Positions 16,166 through 24,243 of a stretch of 64,000 nt of DNA are shown in pieces. Source of the DNA: Brevibacterium epidermidis NBRC 14811 (GTDB lineage: Bacteria; Actinomycetota; Actinomycetes; Actinomycetales; Brevibacteriaceae); the NCBI RefSeq assembly GCF_001570805.1, contig NZ_BCSJ01000010.1, positions 1-64,000 of the forward strand. The letters are read 5' to 3'. A program made the position numbers and the translations under genes. The first letter of the stretch is position 1, and the number at the start of each line of letters is the position of its first letter. The notes below the pieces were generated by a model. That model did not search any database and was not told where the DNA came from. It saw nothing but the letters and a program-made list of their open reading frames with translations.

Positions 16166-17683
16166 ATGAGGAAATCCGAGACAGGGGAGGCGCCCGCGCC
16201 CACACGGCTGGGGCCAAGCGCCGAACAGCTGGCGGCTCATCGCATCAGCCCGCGCTTCTACAACGCGGACCTCGCCCCGGCCCGCAAAGAGGGCCGCAGC
16301 TGGACGGCCTACAGCGTCTTCACTCTCTGGGCCAACGACGTGCACTCTCTGGGCAACTACGGCTTCGCGCTCGGACTCTTCGCCCTCGGCCTCGGCGCCT
16401 GGCAGATCCTCGTGGCACTCCTCGTCGGCGCCGCTCTGCTGTTCTTCCTGCTCACCCTCTCCGGATTCATGGGATACAAGACGGGCGTGCCCTACCCGGT
16501 GATGAGCCGGATCTCCTTCGGCATCCACGGGGCCCAGCTGGCCGCCTCGGTGCGGGGAATCGTCGCGATCGCCTGGTTCGGCATCCAGACCTACCTGGCC
16601 TCGAGCGTCCTCAACGTCATGCTGCTGACGATGTTCCCCGGACTCCAGTCCTGGGCCGACGCCGAGTTCCTCGGACTCTCCGGACTCGGCTGGTTCTCCT
16701 TCTCTCTGCTGTGGGTGATCCAAGTGATCATCGTCAGCTACGGAATGGAGATGATCCGCCGCTACGAAGCCATCGCCGGCCCGATCATCCTCGTGACCTT
16801 CCTCGCCCTGGCCGTCTGGATGCTCATCCGCGTCGACTTCTCCATCGCCTGGTCGACCGAAGACGCACTCAGCGGCTGGGAGATGTGGATGCACATCCTC
16901 GGCGGCGGCGCACTGTGGGTGTCCATCTACGGCACCTTCGTCCTCAACTTCTCCGACTTCACGAGGGCCGCGAAGAAACGCGGCTCGATCATCGTCGGCA
17001 ACTTTTGGGGCATCCCGGTCAACATGCTCGTCTTCGGACTCGTCGTCATCTCGCTGGCCGGGGCACAGTACAAGATCGACGGCACCGTCATCACCTCACC
17101 GGCCGATATCGTCCAGTCCATCGGCAGCCCGATCCTGCTCGTGCTGGCCTCCCTGTCGCTGCTCCTGCTCACCGTCGCGGTCAACCTCATGGCGAACTTC
17201 GTCGCCCCGACCTATGCGCTGACGAACCTGTTCCCGCGCCACCTGAACTTCCGCAGTGCGGCCATCATCTCCGCCGTCATCGGCTTCGTCATCCTGCCCT
17301 GGAACCTGTACGACTCACCCGTGGTCATCGTCTACTTCCTCGGTGGACTCGGCGCCCTGCTCGGGCCTCTGTTCGGTGTGATCATGGTCGACTACTGGGT
17401 GGTGCGCAAGACGAAGGTCAACGTGCCGCAGCTCTACACCGAAGCCGGCGACGGGGAGTACTTCTACCACCGCGGAGTCAACTGGAGGGCCATCGGAGCT
17501 TTCATCCCCGCCTCGGCGATCTCACTGGTCTTCGCACTCGTGCCCGCGTTTGCCAGCTTCTCCGAGTTCTCTTGGTTCTCCGGGGCCGCGATCGCCGCGC
17601 TCATCTACTTCGTCATCGCCCGCCGCGACTTCACCTTCCGTGAGGTCGACGGTGAGGAGATCGCCGTCCCGACCCACCACTGA
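16166..17683 (+). CDS. NCS1 family permease, allantoin/hydantoin/uracil type
   Basis: This 505-residue, 12-helix transporter is related to Mhp1, PucI and FurA. Marks are RISPRFYNADLAPARKEGRS before TM1, YSVFTLWANDVHSLGNYGFA in TM1, GVPYPVMSRISFGIHGAQL, the AWFGIQTYLAS segment in TM3, and NFSDFTR in TM6. Substrates in this branch are hydantoins, allantoin and pyrimidines. ATG 16166 is chosen for AGGAG nine bases upstream; the open frame extends to 16061 but lacks family sequence. The racemase-fold gene starts 13 bases downstream, so they form an operon, with a GntR gene convergent at the end. Confidence 0.87.
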   Translation: MRKSETGEAPAPTRLGPSAEQLAAHRISPRFYNADLAPARKEGRSWTAYSVFTLWANDVHSLGNYGFALGLFALGLGAWQILVALLVGAALLFFLLTLSGFMGYKTGVPYPVMSRISFGIHGAQLAASVRGIVAIAWFGIQTYLASSVLNVMLLTMFPGLQSWADAEFLGLSGLGWFSFSLLWVIQVIIVSYGMEMIRRYEAIAGPIILVTFLALAVWMLIRVDFSIAWSTEDALSGWEMWMHILGGGALWVSIYGTFVLNFSDFTRAAKKRGSIIVGNFWGIPVNMLVFGLVVISLAGAQYKIDGTVITSPADIVQSIGSPILLVLASLSLLLLTVAVNLMANFVAPTYALTNLFPRHLNFRSAAIISAVIGFVILPWNLYDSPVVIVYFLGGLGALLGPLFGVIMVDYWVVRKTKVNVPQLYTEAGDGEYFYHRGVNWRAIGAFIPASAISLVFALVPAFASFSEFSWFSGAAIAALIYFVIARRDFTFREVDGEEIAVPTHH

Positions 17684-17696
17684 TCGGAGCCCAACC

Positions 17697-18491
17697 TTGA
17701 GAATCCTCGTCGTCAACGTCAACACGACCGAGTCCATGACCGAGGGCATCGCCCGAGTGGCACGGCAGGCCGCCTCGGCGGGAACCGAGATCATCGGTCT
17801 GACCCCTGAATTCGGAGCCGAATCCTGCGAAGGCAACGTCGAAAGCCACCTCGCAGCGCTCGGCGTCATGGACGCGGTGCTGAAGTATCCCGGCGAATTC
17901 GATGCCGTCATCCAGGCAGGGTACGGCGAACACGGCCGCGAAGGTCTGCAGGAGCTGCTGGACGTGCCCGTCATCGACATCACCGAGGCGGGGGCAGCCT
18001 TGGCAATGTTCCTCGGCCGCCGCTATTCCGTCGTCACCACACTCGACCGAACAGTTCCGCTCATCGAAGATCGGCTGCTGCTGGCCGGTCTCGACTCCCA
18101 CTGCGTGTCCGTCCGGGCATCGGGGATGGCCGTGCTCGAACTCGAGGAGAACCCGCAGGGCGCGATCGAAGCGATCACCGATCAGGCCGCCGAGGCGGTC
18201 GAGCGTGACCGTGCAGAGGTCATCGTTCTGGGCTGCGGTGGGATGGCAGAGCTCGGGGAGACGATCACGAGGCGCGCTTCCGTTCCCGTCGTCGACGGGG
18301 TCGCGGCCGCCGTGCGTTTGGCCGAATCCCTCGTCGGACTGGGGCTGAGCACCTCGAAGGTGCGCACCTATGCTCCGGCCCGAGAGAAGAAACTCAGCGG
18401 CTGGCCGCTGGGTCAGTCGGTGCCGACCGAATCCTCTGCAGCGGGCCCGACGCCGTCTGCGGCAGGATCGGCTGCGGCAGGTTCCGCCTGA
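17697..18491 (+). CDS. Asp/Glu/hydantoin racemase superfamily protein, first catalytic Cys absent
   Basis: This 264-residue protein has the racemase N-terminal motif RILVVNVNTTESMT. The second catalytic-cysteine motif is present as VLGCGGM (C180), but the position of the first is occupied by glycine (AGYGEHG, G75), where hydantoin racemases carry ACFGDPG. A two-base acid/base racemase mechanism therefore looks impaired, and it may be a related isomerase or lyase, or use other residues. The start is TTG 17697, with GGAG about eight bases upstream. The C-terminus is an Ala/Ser/Pro-rich tail coded in the 79-base tail-to-tail overlap with the GntR gene. It is co-transcribed with the NCS1 permease. 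Confidence 0.82.
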   Translation: MRILVVNVNTTESMTEGIARVARQAASAGTEIIGLTPEFGAESCEGNVESHLAALGVMDAVLKYPGEFDAVIQAGYGEHGREGLQELLDVPVIDITEAGAALAMFLGRRYSVVTTLDRTVPLIEDRLLLAGLDSHCVSVRASGMAVLELEENPQGAIEAITDQAAEAVERDRAEVIVLGCGGMAELGETITRRASVPVVDGVAAAVRLAESLVGLGLSTSKVRTYAPAREKKLSGWPLGQSVPTESSAAGPTPSAAGSAAAGSA

Positions 18492-19195
18492 GGCTCCTGA
18501 GCTACCTGAGCCTCCTGAGTTCCCTCGGTTCCGGCTTCGGCCAAACGCTTCGAATGCTTGTCGTGCTGCTCCTGGCTAGTCCCCAGATGACGGCCGGCCA
18601 GAGACCCTGCCAGCGCCTGGTCCCGGCGGGCGATTGCGTCGAAGAGCTCGGCATGCTCGGTCGCGACGACCGCGAGGTCATCGTGCTGACTCAGCTGCCA
18701 GCGCATCCGTGAGTCCAACAGGGCACCGATCTCACCGAGGAGTTCATTGCCCGAGAGCTCGGTGACGATGGCATGGAATTCCGCGGCACAGCGATGAGCC
18801 CCGGCGACGTCGCCCGCGTCGGCGAGTTCGCGACCTCGAAGCATTGTGGCCTCCAGTCGAGCCAGCCCCTCCCGGGTATGGCGCTGAGCGGCGAGTTCGA
18901 AGGAGAGGACGTCGAAGACCGTGCGCACCTCGTTGAGGTCGGCGATATCACTGGGGGAGAACTCCCTGACCGTCGACCAGGTGTTGGGCCGGTTCGTCAC
19001 CAGACCTTCCGAGGCCAGCTTCTTCAAAGCCTCGCGGATGGGGACTCTGGAGACTCCGAGCTCGGTGGCGAGGTTGCGTTCGACGAGCCGCGAACCGGGC
19101 CGACGGTGGCCTTCGATGATCTCATTGCGCAGCGCCTCGGTGACCCGCATGGTCTCCGACTGGGGGCTGTCAGCTGACTTCATCCCGTCCTTCAT
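18413..19195 (-). CDS. GntR family regulator, FCD type
   Basis: This 260-residue regulator has an N-terminal winged helix (ALRNEIIEGHRRPGSRLVERNLATELGVSRVPIREALKKLASEGLV, given in part here as LATELGVSRVPIREAL, about residues 45-60) and an all-helical FCD ligand domain with the metal-binding type residues in AEFHAIVTELSGN and MRWQLSQHDDL. The last about 35 residues are Glu/Ala/Pro-rich and overlap the racemase gene tail-to-tail. It starts one base after the DUF885 stop, so the two are co-transcribed. It is a likely regulator of the permease/racemase unit through the TGGTATNCCA sites, though this is inferred from proximity only. Confidence 0.87.
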   Translation of the reverse strand: MKDGMKSADSPQSETMRVTEALRNEIIEGHRRPGSRLVERNLATELGVSRVPIREALKKLASEGLVTNRPNTWSTVREFSPSDIADLNEVRTVFDVLSFELAAQRHTREGLARLEATMLRGRELADAGDVAGAHRCAAEFHAIVTELSGNELLGEIGALLDSRMRWQLSQHDDLAVVATEHAELFDAIARRDQALAGSLAGRHLGTSQEQHDKHSKRLAEAGTEGTQEAQVAQEPQAEPAAADPAADGVGPAAEDSVGTD

Positions 19196-19196
19196 C

Positions 19197-20870
19197 TCAC
19201 TGTGAGCGCTTCATAGCGCGGCCCAGGGTGTCGAGCCCGACCGAGCCGAGGCCGAGTGCCCGGGTGTGGAAGTCCTTGAGATCGAAATCGGCTCCGGCCG
19301 TCGCCTTCGCCTCGTCACGGAACTGCTCCCACAGACGCTGACCGATCTTGTAACTCGGTGCCTGTCCGGGCCAGCCGAGGTACCGGTCGAGTTCGAAGGC
19401 CAGGAACGACCGGTCCATGGCGACATTGTCGGTGAGGAACTGCCAGGCCTTCTCCCGGTTCCAGGTCCCTCCGCCGAGGCTCGCCGGAGCCTCGAGGCCC
19501 AGGTGGAAGCCGATGTCGAGGACGACGCGGGCGGCCCGCAGACGCTGTGAGTCAAGCATGCCCAGATAGTCGCCGGGGTCGTCGAGGAATCCGAGGTCGG
19601 CCATGAGCTTCTCCGCGTACAGCGCCCAGCCCTCACCGTGGCCGGACACCCAGCACATAAGGCGGCGCCAGCGGTTGAGAGTCTCGGAGACGTACGTGGC
19701 CTGACCGATCTGCAGATGATGGCCGGGGACGCCCTCGTGGTAGACGGTGGTCTTCTCCTGCCAAGTGGCGAAGTCCGTGACGCCTTCAGGTACCGACCAC
19801 CACATGCGGCCAGGGCGGGAGAAGTCATCGGTCGGGCCCGTGTAGTAGATGCCGCCGGTGGCAGACGGTGCGATCATGCACTCGATCGTGCGCACGGGTT
19901 CGGGAATGTCGAAATGGGACTTGCCGAGTTCGCGGATCGCCTCATCGGCCACTCCCTGCATCCAGTTCCGCAGCGCCTCGCTGCCGTGCAGGGTGCGCTT
20001 CGGGTCGTTGTTCAGCGCGTCCATGACCTCGAACAGATCGGCACCGGGCATGATCTTCGCCGCCACTTCGCGCTGTTCGGCGTCGATGCGTTCGAGTTCT
20101 TCGAGACCCCAGGCATAGGTTTCGTCGAAGTCGACCTCGGCGCCGAGGAAGTCCCGGGAATACAGTGCATAGGCTTCGCGACCGCAGGCTTCGTCGTCTC
20201 CGGCGGCAGGCAGCACCTCCTCGCCGAGGAAATCGGCCAGTCTGCCTGCGGACTTGCGAGCCGCCTCGGCGTGGGTGTCGAGATCCGAGCGCAGGGCGTC
20301 GGGGACGTCTGCGCCGGCGACGAGGCGATCGAAGTTGCTGCCGGGTTCGGCCAGGGCACGGGCCTGTTCGATGACCTTCTCGACCTGGATGCGGGCGGCG
20401 ACGCGACCGTTGTCGCGCGCCATCGCCAGAGACTCCTGGTAGCCGGCCAGCGAACCGGGCACAGCGGCAAGAGTCGTCGAAATCGTCTCCCAATCGGCCG
20501 TCGTCTCCGTGGGCATGAGATCGAAGGCATCGCGGACCTGCTGCAGCGGGGACTCGATGACGTTGAGGCTGGCGTGCTTGATCCCGGCGGCGAAGTAGTC
20601 GCGGTCGACTCCGAGGCGATCACGCATCGCATCGATGGTCACGAGATCGACGTCGTCGAGGTCGGATTCGTCCGCGACCTCATCGAGGCGGGCCAGGGTC
20701 CGGACGGTGACATCGTTGACCGCGGAGAGTCCGGCCGGCGAGAAATCGTCGAAGCCCTTGGCACCGTCGAGTCCGAGGTAGAGGGCGAGAGAGGGGGAGA
20801 GGGCGAGCATGTCATCGACGTAGTCTTCAGCGACCGCATCGACGGCGGTGGGGGTTCTCTTCTCAGTCAT
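19197..20870 (-). CDS. DUF885 family protein, putative zinc metallohydrolase
   Basis: This 557-residue soluble protein of the DUF885 family carries the conserved HEGVPGHH motif (a variant HExxH-like metal site) followed by the family segment LMCWVSGHGEGWALYAEKLM. The family is thought to be peptidase-like, but its substrates are not established. The start at 20870 (MTEKRTPTAVDAV) is chosen because the conserved YVDDMLALSP stretch begins soon after and GGTGG lies upstream. The longer frame to 21041 overlaps the divergent MFS promoter and is not used. It is transcribed with the GntR regulator, one base apart. Confidence 0.82.
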   Translation of the reverse strand: MTEKRTPTAVDAVAEDYVDDMLALSPSLALYLGLDGAKGFDDFSPAGLSAVNDVTVRTLARLDEVADESDLDDVDLVTIDAMRDRLGVDRDYFAAGIKHASLNVIESPLQQVRDAFDLMPTETTADWETISTTLAAVPGSLAGYQESLAMARDNGRVAARIQVEKVIEQARALAEPGSNFDRLVAGADVPDALRSDLDTHAEAARKSAGRLADFLGEEVLPAAGDDEACGREAYALYSRDFLGAEVDFDETYAWGLEELERIDAEQREVAAKIMPGADLFEVMDALNNDPKRTLHGSEALRNWMQGVADEAIRELGKSHFDIPEPVRTIECMIAPSATGGIYYTGPTDDFSRPGRMWWSVPEGVTDFATWQEKTTVYHEGVPGHHLQIGQATYVSETLNRWRRLMCWVSGHGEGWALYAEKLMADLGFLDDPGDYLGMLDSQRLRAARVVLDIGFHLGLEAPASLGGGTWNREKAWQFLTDNVAMDRSFLAFELDRYLGWPGQAPSYKIGQRLWEQFRDEAKATAGADFDLKDFHTRALGLGSVGLDTLGRAMKRSQ

Positions 20871-20988
20871 GAGAACCACCCTATCGCGAGCTGAGTCACA
20901 TCCGCGGTGGACCAGCCCACGCATTCGCGGCGAACCCGCTAATGTGTCACTGTTCCCCGCAGGCAGCAGAAAGAGAGACCGATCTCCC

Positions 20989-22185
20989 GTGGCACGAGCG
21001 AAGCTGTGGACGAAGGACTTCATCGTCGGAATCGGACTCAACCTGACGATGTCGATGGTCTTCTACCTGCTCATGACCTCGATGGCCGGATATGCGGTGG
21101 CACGGTTCTCCGCCGGTGAGGCCGCCGCCGGCTTCGCCTCCTCATCGTTCGTCGTCGGTGCCGTCGTCGCTCGCGTGCTCACTGGCAAGTACCTCGACTT
21201 CATCGGTCGCCGGAAGCTGCTCATCATCACCATGGCGATCTCCGTGCTCGCCTCCTTGGCCTATATCTTCGCCGCCGATCTCACCCTGCTGCTGACGCTG
21301 CGCATCGTCCACGGAATCGCCTTCGGCGCCGGGAACACGGCGATCATGACGGCCATCCAAAGCATCATCCCCGCCTCTCGAAGGGGAGAGGGCACCGGAT
21401 ACTTCGGGACTGCGACAACCCTGTCGACGGCACTCGGACCGTATCTGGGGGTCATCCTGCCCCGTGAGTTCGACTATTTCATGCTCTTCTTCGCCTCGGC
21501 GTTCATGTCCGTCCTCGCGCTCATCTGCTGTTTCCTCATTTGCCTGCCGGTGCAGGAGATCAGCGACTATCAGCGGCGGACGAAATGGCATCTCAAGATC
21601 GGCACCCTCGTCGACCGAGACGGGCTGCGGATCGGCTCGGTCATGCTGCTGGCCGGCACCGCCTACGCCGCGGCACTGGTGTTCCTCGCCGGCTACGCGG
21701 CCGAACACGGTGTCGCCTCCGCTGCGTCCCTGTTCTTTGTGGCGTTCGCCGTGGCGTCGCTGTTCGCCCGTCTGTTCGTCGGCAGGCTGCAGGACACCTT
21801 CGGTGACAATGCGGTGATCTTCCCTGTCTTCGTCGCCGATATCGTCGGCAATGTCCTGCTGGCGCTGTGGCCGACGATGACGGGGATCGTCCTGGCCGGG
21901 GTGCTCATCGGCTTTGGATTCGGCTCCCTCATGCCGTGCATGCAGGCCATCACCGTCAAGTCCGTGCCGATGAGCCGAGTCCCCGTGGCCACGGCGTCGT
22001 TCTTCCTCCTCCTCGACGCAGGCTCCGGAATCGGCCCGGTCGTCCTCGGCTTCCTCTACCCGTTCACCGGCGGAAACGGAATGTTCCTCGTCTGCGCCGG
22101 CCTCGTCGTGGTCGCCATCGGCGTCTACATCTGGGTGCACGGACGTCGTCGAGGCGGCCGCCCCGGCACCGAATACCTCACCTGA
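20989..22185 (+). CDS. MFS transporter
   Basis: This 398-residue, 12-helix MFS protein has KYLDFIGRRKLL as the loop 2-3 motif, LRIVHGIAFGAGNTA in helix 4 and GRLQDTFGDNAV in the loop 8-9 region. It is similar to the AraJ/YfcJ-like group of exporters. GTG 20989 is chosen because TM1 begins about 15 residues later; codons further upstream do not look coding. It is divergent from the DUF885 gene with 118 bases between, and a 56-base palindromic repeat follows its stop. The substrate is unknown. Confidence 0.82.
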   Translation: MARAKLWTKDFIVGIGLNLTMSMVFYLLMTSMAGYAVARFSAGEAAAGFASSSFVVGAVVARVLTGKYLDFIGRRKLLIITMAISVLASLAYIFAADLTLLLTLRIVHGIAFGAGNTAIMTAIQSIIPASRRGEGTGYFGTATTLSTALGPYLGVILPREFDYFMLFFASAFMSVLALICCFLICLPVQEISDYQRRTKWHLKIGTLVDRDGLRIGSVMLLAGTAYAAALVFLAGYAAEHGVASAASLFFVAFAVASLFARLFVGRLQDTFGDNAVIFPVFVADIVGNVLLALWPTMTGIVLAGVLIGFGFGSLMPCMQAITVKSVPMSRVPVATASFFLLLDAGSGIGPVVLGFLYPFTGGNGMFLVCAGLVVVAIGVYIWVHGRRRGGRPGTEYLT

Positions 22186-22197
22186 CACCCCTTATTG

Positions 22198-22253
22198 CTA
22201 CCTGACGGCGGCTCAGCAACCTCGCGCCAGGTTGCTGAGCCGCCGTCAGGTAG
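22198..22253. repeat. 56-base palindromic intergenic repeat, copy 2
   Basis: There are perfect 25-base arms (starting CTACCTGACGGCGGCTCAGC) around a CGCGCC loop. It is nearly the same as the element at 8624-8681, differing by one arm base, a centre base and the outermost pair. It lies 12 bases after an MFS stop and 53 bases before the amidohydrolase start. Confidence 0.87.
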
Positions 22254-22306
22254 TAACGGGGAGGGGTGGTCGCGATAGCCTTGAGGGAAACGACCGGAGG
22301 ATGAGA

Positions 22307-23104
22307 ATGAAGTTCGCGCTCGCTCAGATCAACACCACCACCGAGGTGGCCGACAACCTCGAAAAGGTGCGCACCTATACCCGTGACGCCGCCGAGGCAG
22401 GCGCCCGGTTCGTCGTCTTCCCCGAAGCCACGATGTCGGCGTTCGGATCCGGACTGCGCACAATCGCCGAAGAGCACATGGAGTCGTGGCGGAGCGCGCT
22501 GAGTGAGCTGGCCGTCGAAACCGGAATCACCGTCGTCGTCGGCGAATTCGCGACCACAGCGGATAAGGTCATCAACCTCCTCGCCGTCTATTCTCCCTCC
22601 GGTGAGCGCAGCGACTATGCGAAGATCCACCTCTACGATGCGTTCGGCTTCAAGGAGTCCGACACCGTTGAAGCAGGGGAGGAGCCGGTGCTCTTCACCG
22701 TCGACGGCGAGGACATCGGACTGGCCCTGTGCTATGACATCCGGTTCCCGAAGCTCTTCGCCGAACTCAGTCGCCGAGGCGCACGACTGACCGTTGTGGC
22801 GGCCTCATGGGGTGCGGGACCGCGCAAGGCCGAACAGTGGGAGATCCTCGCCCGTGCCCGGGCCCTGGACTCGAATATGTTCATCGCCGCCCTCGGCCAA
22901 GCCGATCCCGAAGTGACCGGGGTTGCTGTCCCGAAGAAGGGACCGACCGGGGTCGGGCACAGTCTGGTCTCCGACCCGCTCGGGAAGGTGCTGAACTCAC
23001 TCGACGGTGCCGAACGACTCGAGATCGTCGAGCTCGATCTCAGTGCGGCCGACACCGCGGCAGAGACGGTCCCGGTGCTCACGAATGCCAAACTCGGGTA
23101 CTGA
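22307..23104 (+). CDS. Nitrilase-superfamily amidohydrolase
   Basis: This 265-residue enzyme is of the C-N hydrolase family with the full Glu-Lys-Cys triad: E40 in FPEA, K106 in YAKIHLYDAFGFKES and C142 in LCYDIRFP. It is closest in style to the Nit/deaminated-glutathione amidase and omega-amidase branch, which hydrolyses amides in metabolite repair. ATG 22307 is preferred over 22301 because GGAGG ends six bases before it. It stands alone between the palindromic repeat and a TetR gene. The precise substrate is not determined. Confidence 0.85.
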   Translation: MKFALAQINTTTEVADNLEKVRTYTRDAAEAGARFVVFPEATMSAFGSGLRTIAEEHMESWRSALSELAVETGITVVVGEFATTADKVINLLAVYSPSGERSDYAKIHLYDAFGFKESDTVEAGEEPVLFTVDGEDIGLALCYDIRFPKLFAELSRRGARLTVVAASWGAGPRKAEQWEILARARALDSNMFIAALGQADPEVTGVAVPKKGPTGVGHSLVSDPLGKVLNSLDGAERLEIVELDLSAADTAAETVPVLTNAKLGY

Positions 23105-23164
23105 CCTCGGGTCGAATGCTCAGCGCATTTCCGATGAAAAAGCACTGACTGCAATACTGTTCCC

Positions 23165-23860
23165 ATGAGTTCCAGTTCAGAGGTCCAAGCGTCGCCGCCG
23201 GTCGAGGGACTGCGCGAACGCAAGAAGCGTGAGCGCGGGCAGGCTCTGCGCCGTGCCGCCATCGACCTGGCCCTGGAGAAGGGCTACCACAACGTCACCG
23301 TCGAAGACATCTGTGAGCGCTGCGGAGTCTCCAGACGCACGTTCTTCAACTACTACTCATCGAAGGAAGAGGCGCTGCTCGGCCGCGCGGACACAGTCTT
23401 CGACGAAGAGGACCAGCCTGCCATCGAGGAGTTCGAAGCCGGGGGACCTCACGGACGCCTCGTCGCCGACCTCGAACATCTGCTCGCATTCATCGTCGCC
23501 ACTCGGCTGAAGAAACGCGACGACATGCACCAATACCACCTCATGCTCAAGCAGGATCCAACGCTGATTCCGCTGCAGATGGCGCGGATGGGTAACAACG
23601 AACGGCTTTTCCGGCAGATCATCCAACGGCGACTCGACGGGACCGCCTCGGCGCCGGTGGATGTCCTGGGGACTCACTCAGATGACGGTGCCGACGACGA
23701 CGTCGAAGTCTCTCCGCGTGCTGAAGCCGTCGCCGCCCTGGCGATGATGGTGCTCAAGGCGACGTTCACGCGGATGCGTCGCATCGACGGTGATCCGGGC
23801 CCCGTGATCGACATGCTGTTCGACGAACTGCGCGCACTCTTCCGCGAAGAGACCGACTAG
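23165..23860 (+). CDS. TetR family transcriptional regulator
   Basis: This 231-residue regulator has a TetR DNA-binding domain at about 20-65 (KGYHNVTVEDICERCGVS then RRTFFNYYSSKEEALL) and a C-terminal domain with an acidic insert (about 165-185). The start ATG follows no strong ribosome site. It lies 60 bases after the amidohydrolase gene and ends eight bases before the convergent AccE-like gene. The target and ligand are unknown; the FFNYY type is often linked to efflux or lipid genes. Confidence 0.86.
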   Translation: MSSSSEVQASPPVEGLRERKKRERGQALRRAAIDLALEKGYHNVTVEDICERCGVSRRTFFNYYSSKEEALLGRADTVFDEEDQPAIEEFEAGGPHGRLVADLEHLLAFIVATRLKKRDDMHQYHLMLKQDPTLIPLQMARMGNNERLFRQIIQRRLDGTASAPVDVLGTHSDDGADDDVEVSPRAEAVAALAMMVLKATFTRMRRIDGDPGPVIDMLFDELRALFREETD

Positions 23861-23868
23861 AACTCAGG

Positions 23869-24243
23869 TCACCGACCCAGGTGCTGGTCCCAGGTCTGGG
23901 GGAGACGTTTGCGCACATTGCGGCGCGGAGCCCGGAAGCCGGCCCGATCGCCCTTGCGGGTCTCGGACTCGGCCTCCGCACTGGCCTGCTGGGCCGCGTA
24001 GGCGATCGCCACCTGACGGATCGCCACGACCGCGGCCACAGCCGCCGCGCTGGCCATCTCGTCACTGATCGGTTCGCCGTCATCGGCGCGCACCTGTGAC
24101 CGACCCTCCACCGACGGCACCCGCAGCGCCTCGTCCGAGGTCGGGGCCGCCTCGGTGGGGGAATCCTCACCGGGGACGGTCACCTCGGCGTCGACTTCGC
24201 CGGGCAGGTTCGCCTCGGCGTCGGTCTGCAGATCATCACTCAT
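23869..24243 (-). CDS. Probable acyl-CoA carboxylase epsilon subunit (AccE-like)
   Basis: This is a 124-residue, acidic, Ala/Glu-rich protein with a helical middle ([20 protein letters not shown]) and a basic, Trp-containing end ([13 protein letters not shown]). Its start overlaps the accD stop by four bases (ATGA). In M. tuberculosis the epsilon subunit AccE5 is encoded directly beside AccD5 in the same neighbourhood and also ends in a basic Trp-containing segment. It would bridge the beta and alpha subunits of the carboxylase. Direct similarity is weak, so the call rests on position, size and composition. Confidence 0.62.
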   Translation of the reverse strand: MSDDLQTDAEANLPGEVDAEVTVPGEDSPTEAAPTSDEALRVPSVEGRSQVRADDGEPISDEMASAAAVAAVVAIRQVAIAYAAQQASAEAESETRKGDRAGFRAPRRNVRKRLPQTWDQHLGR

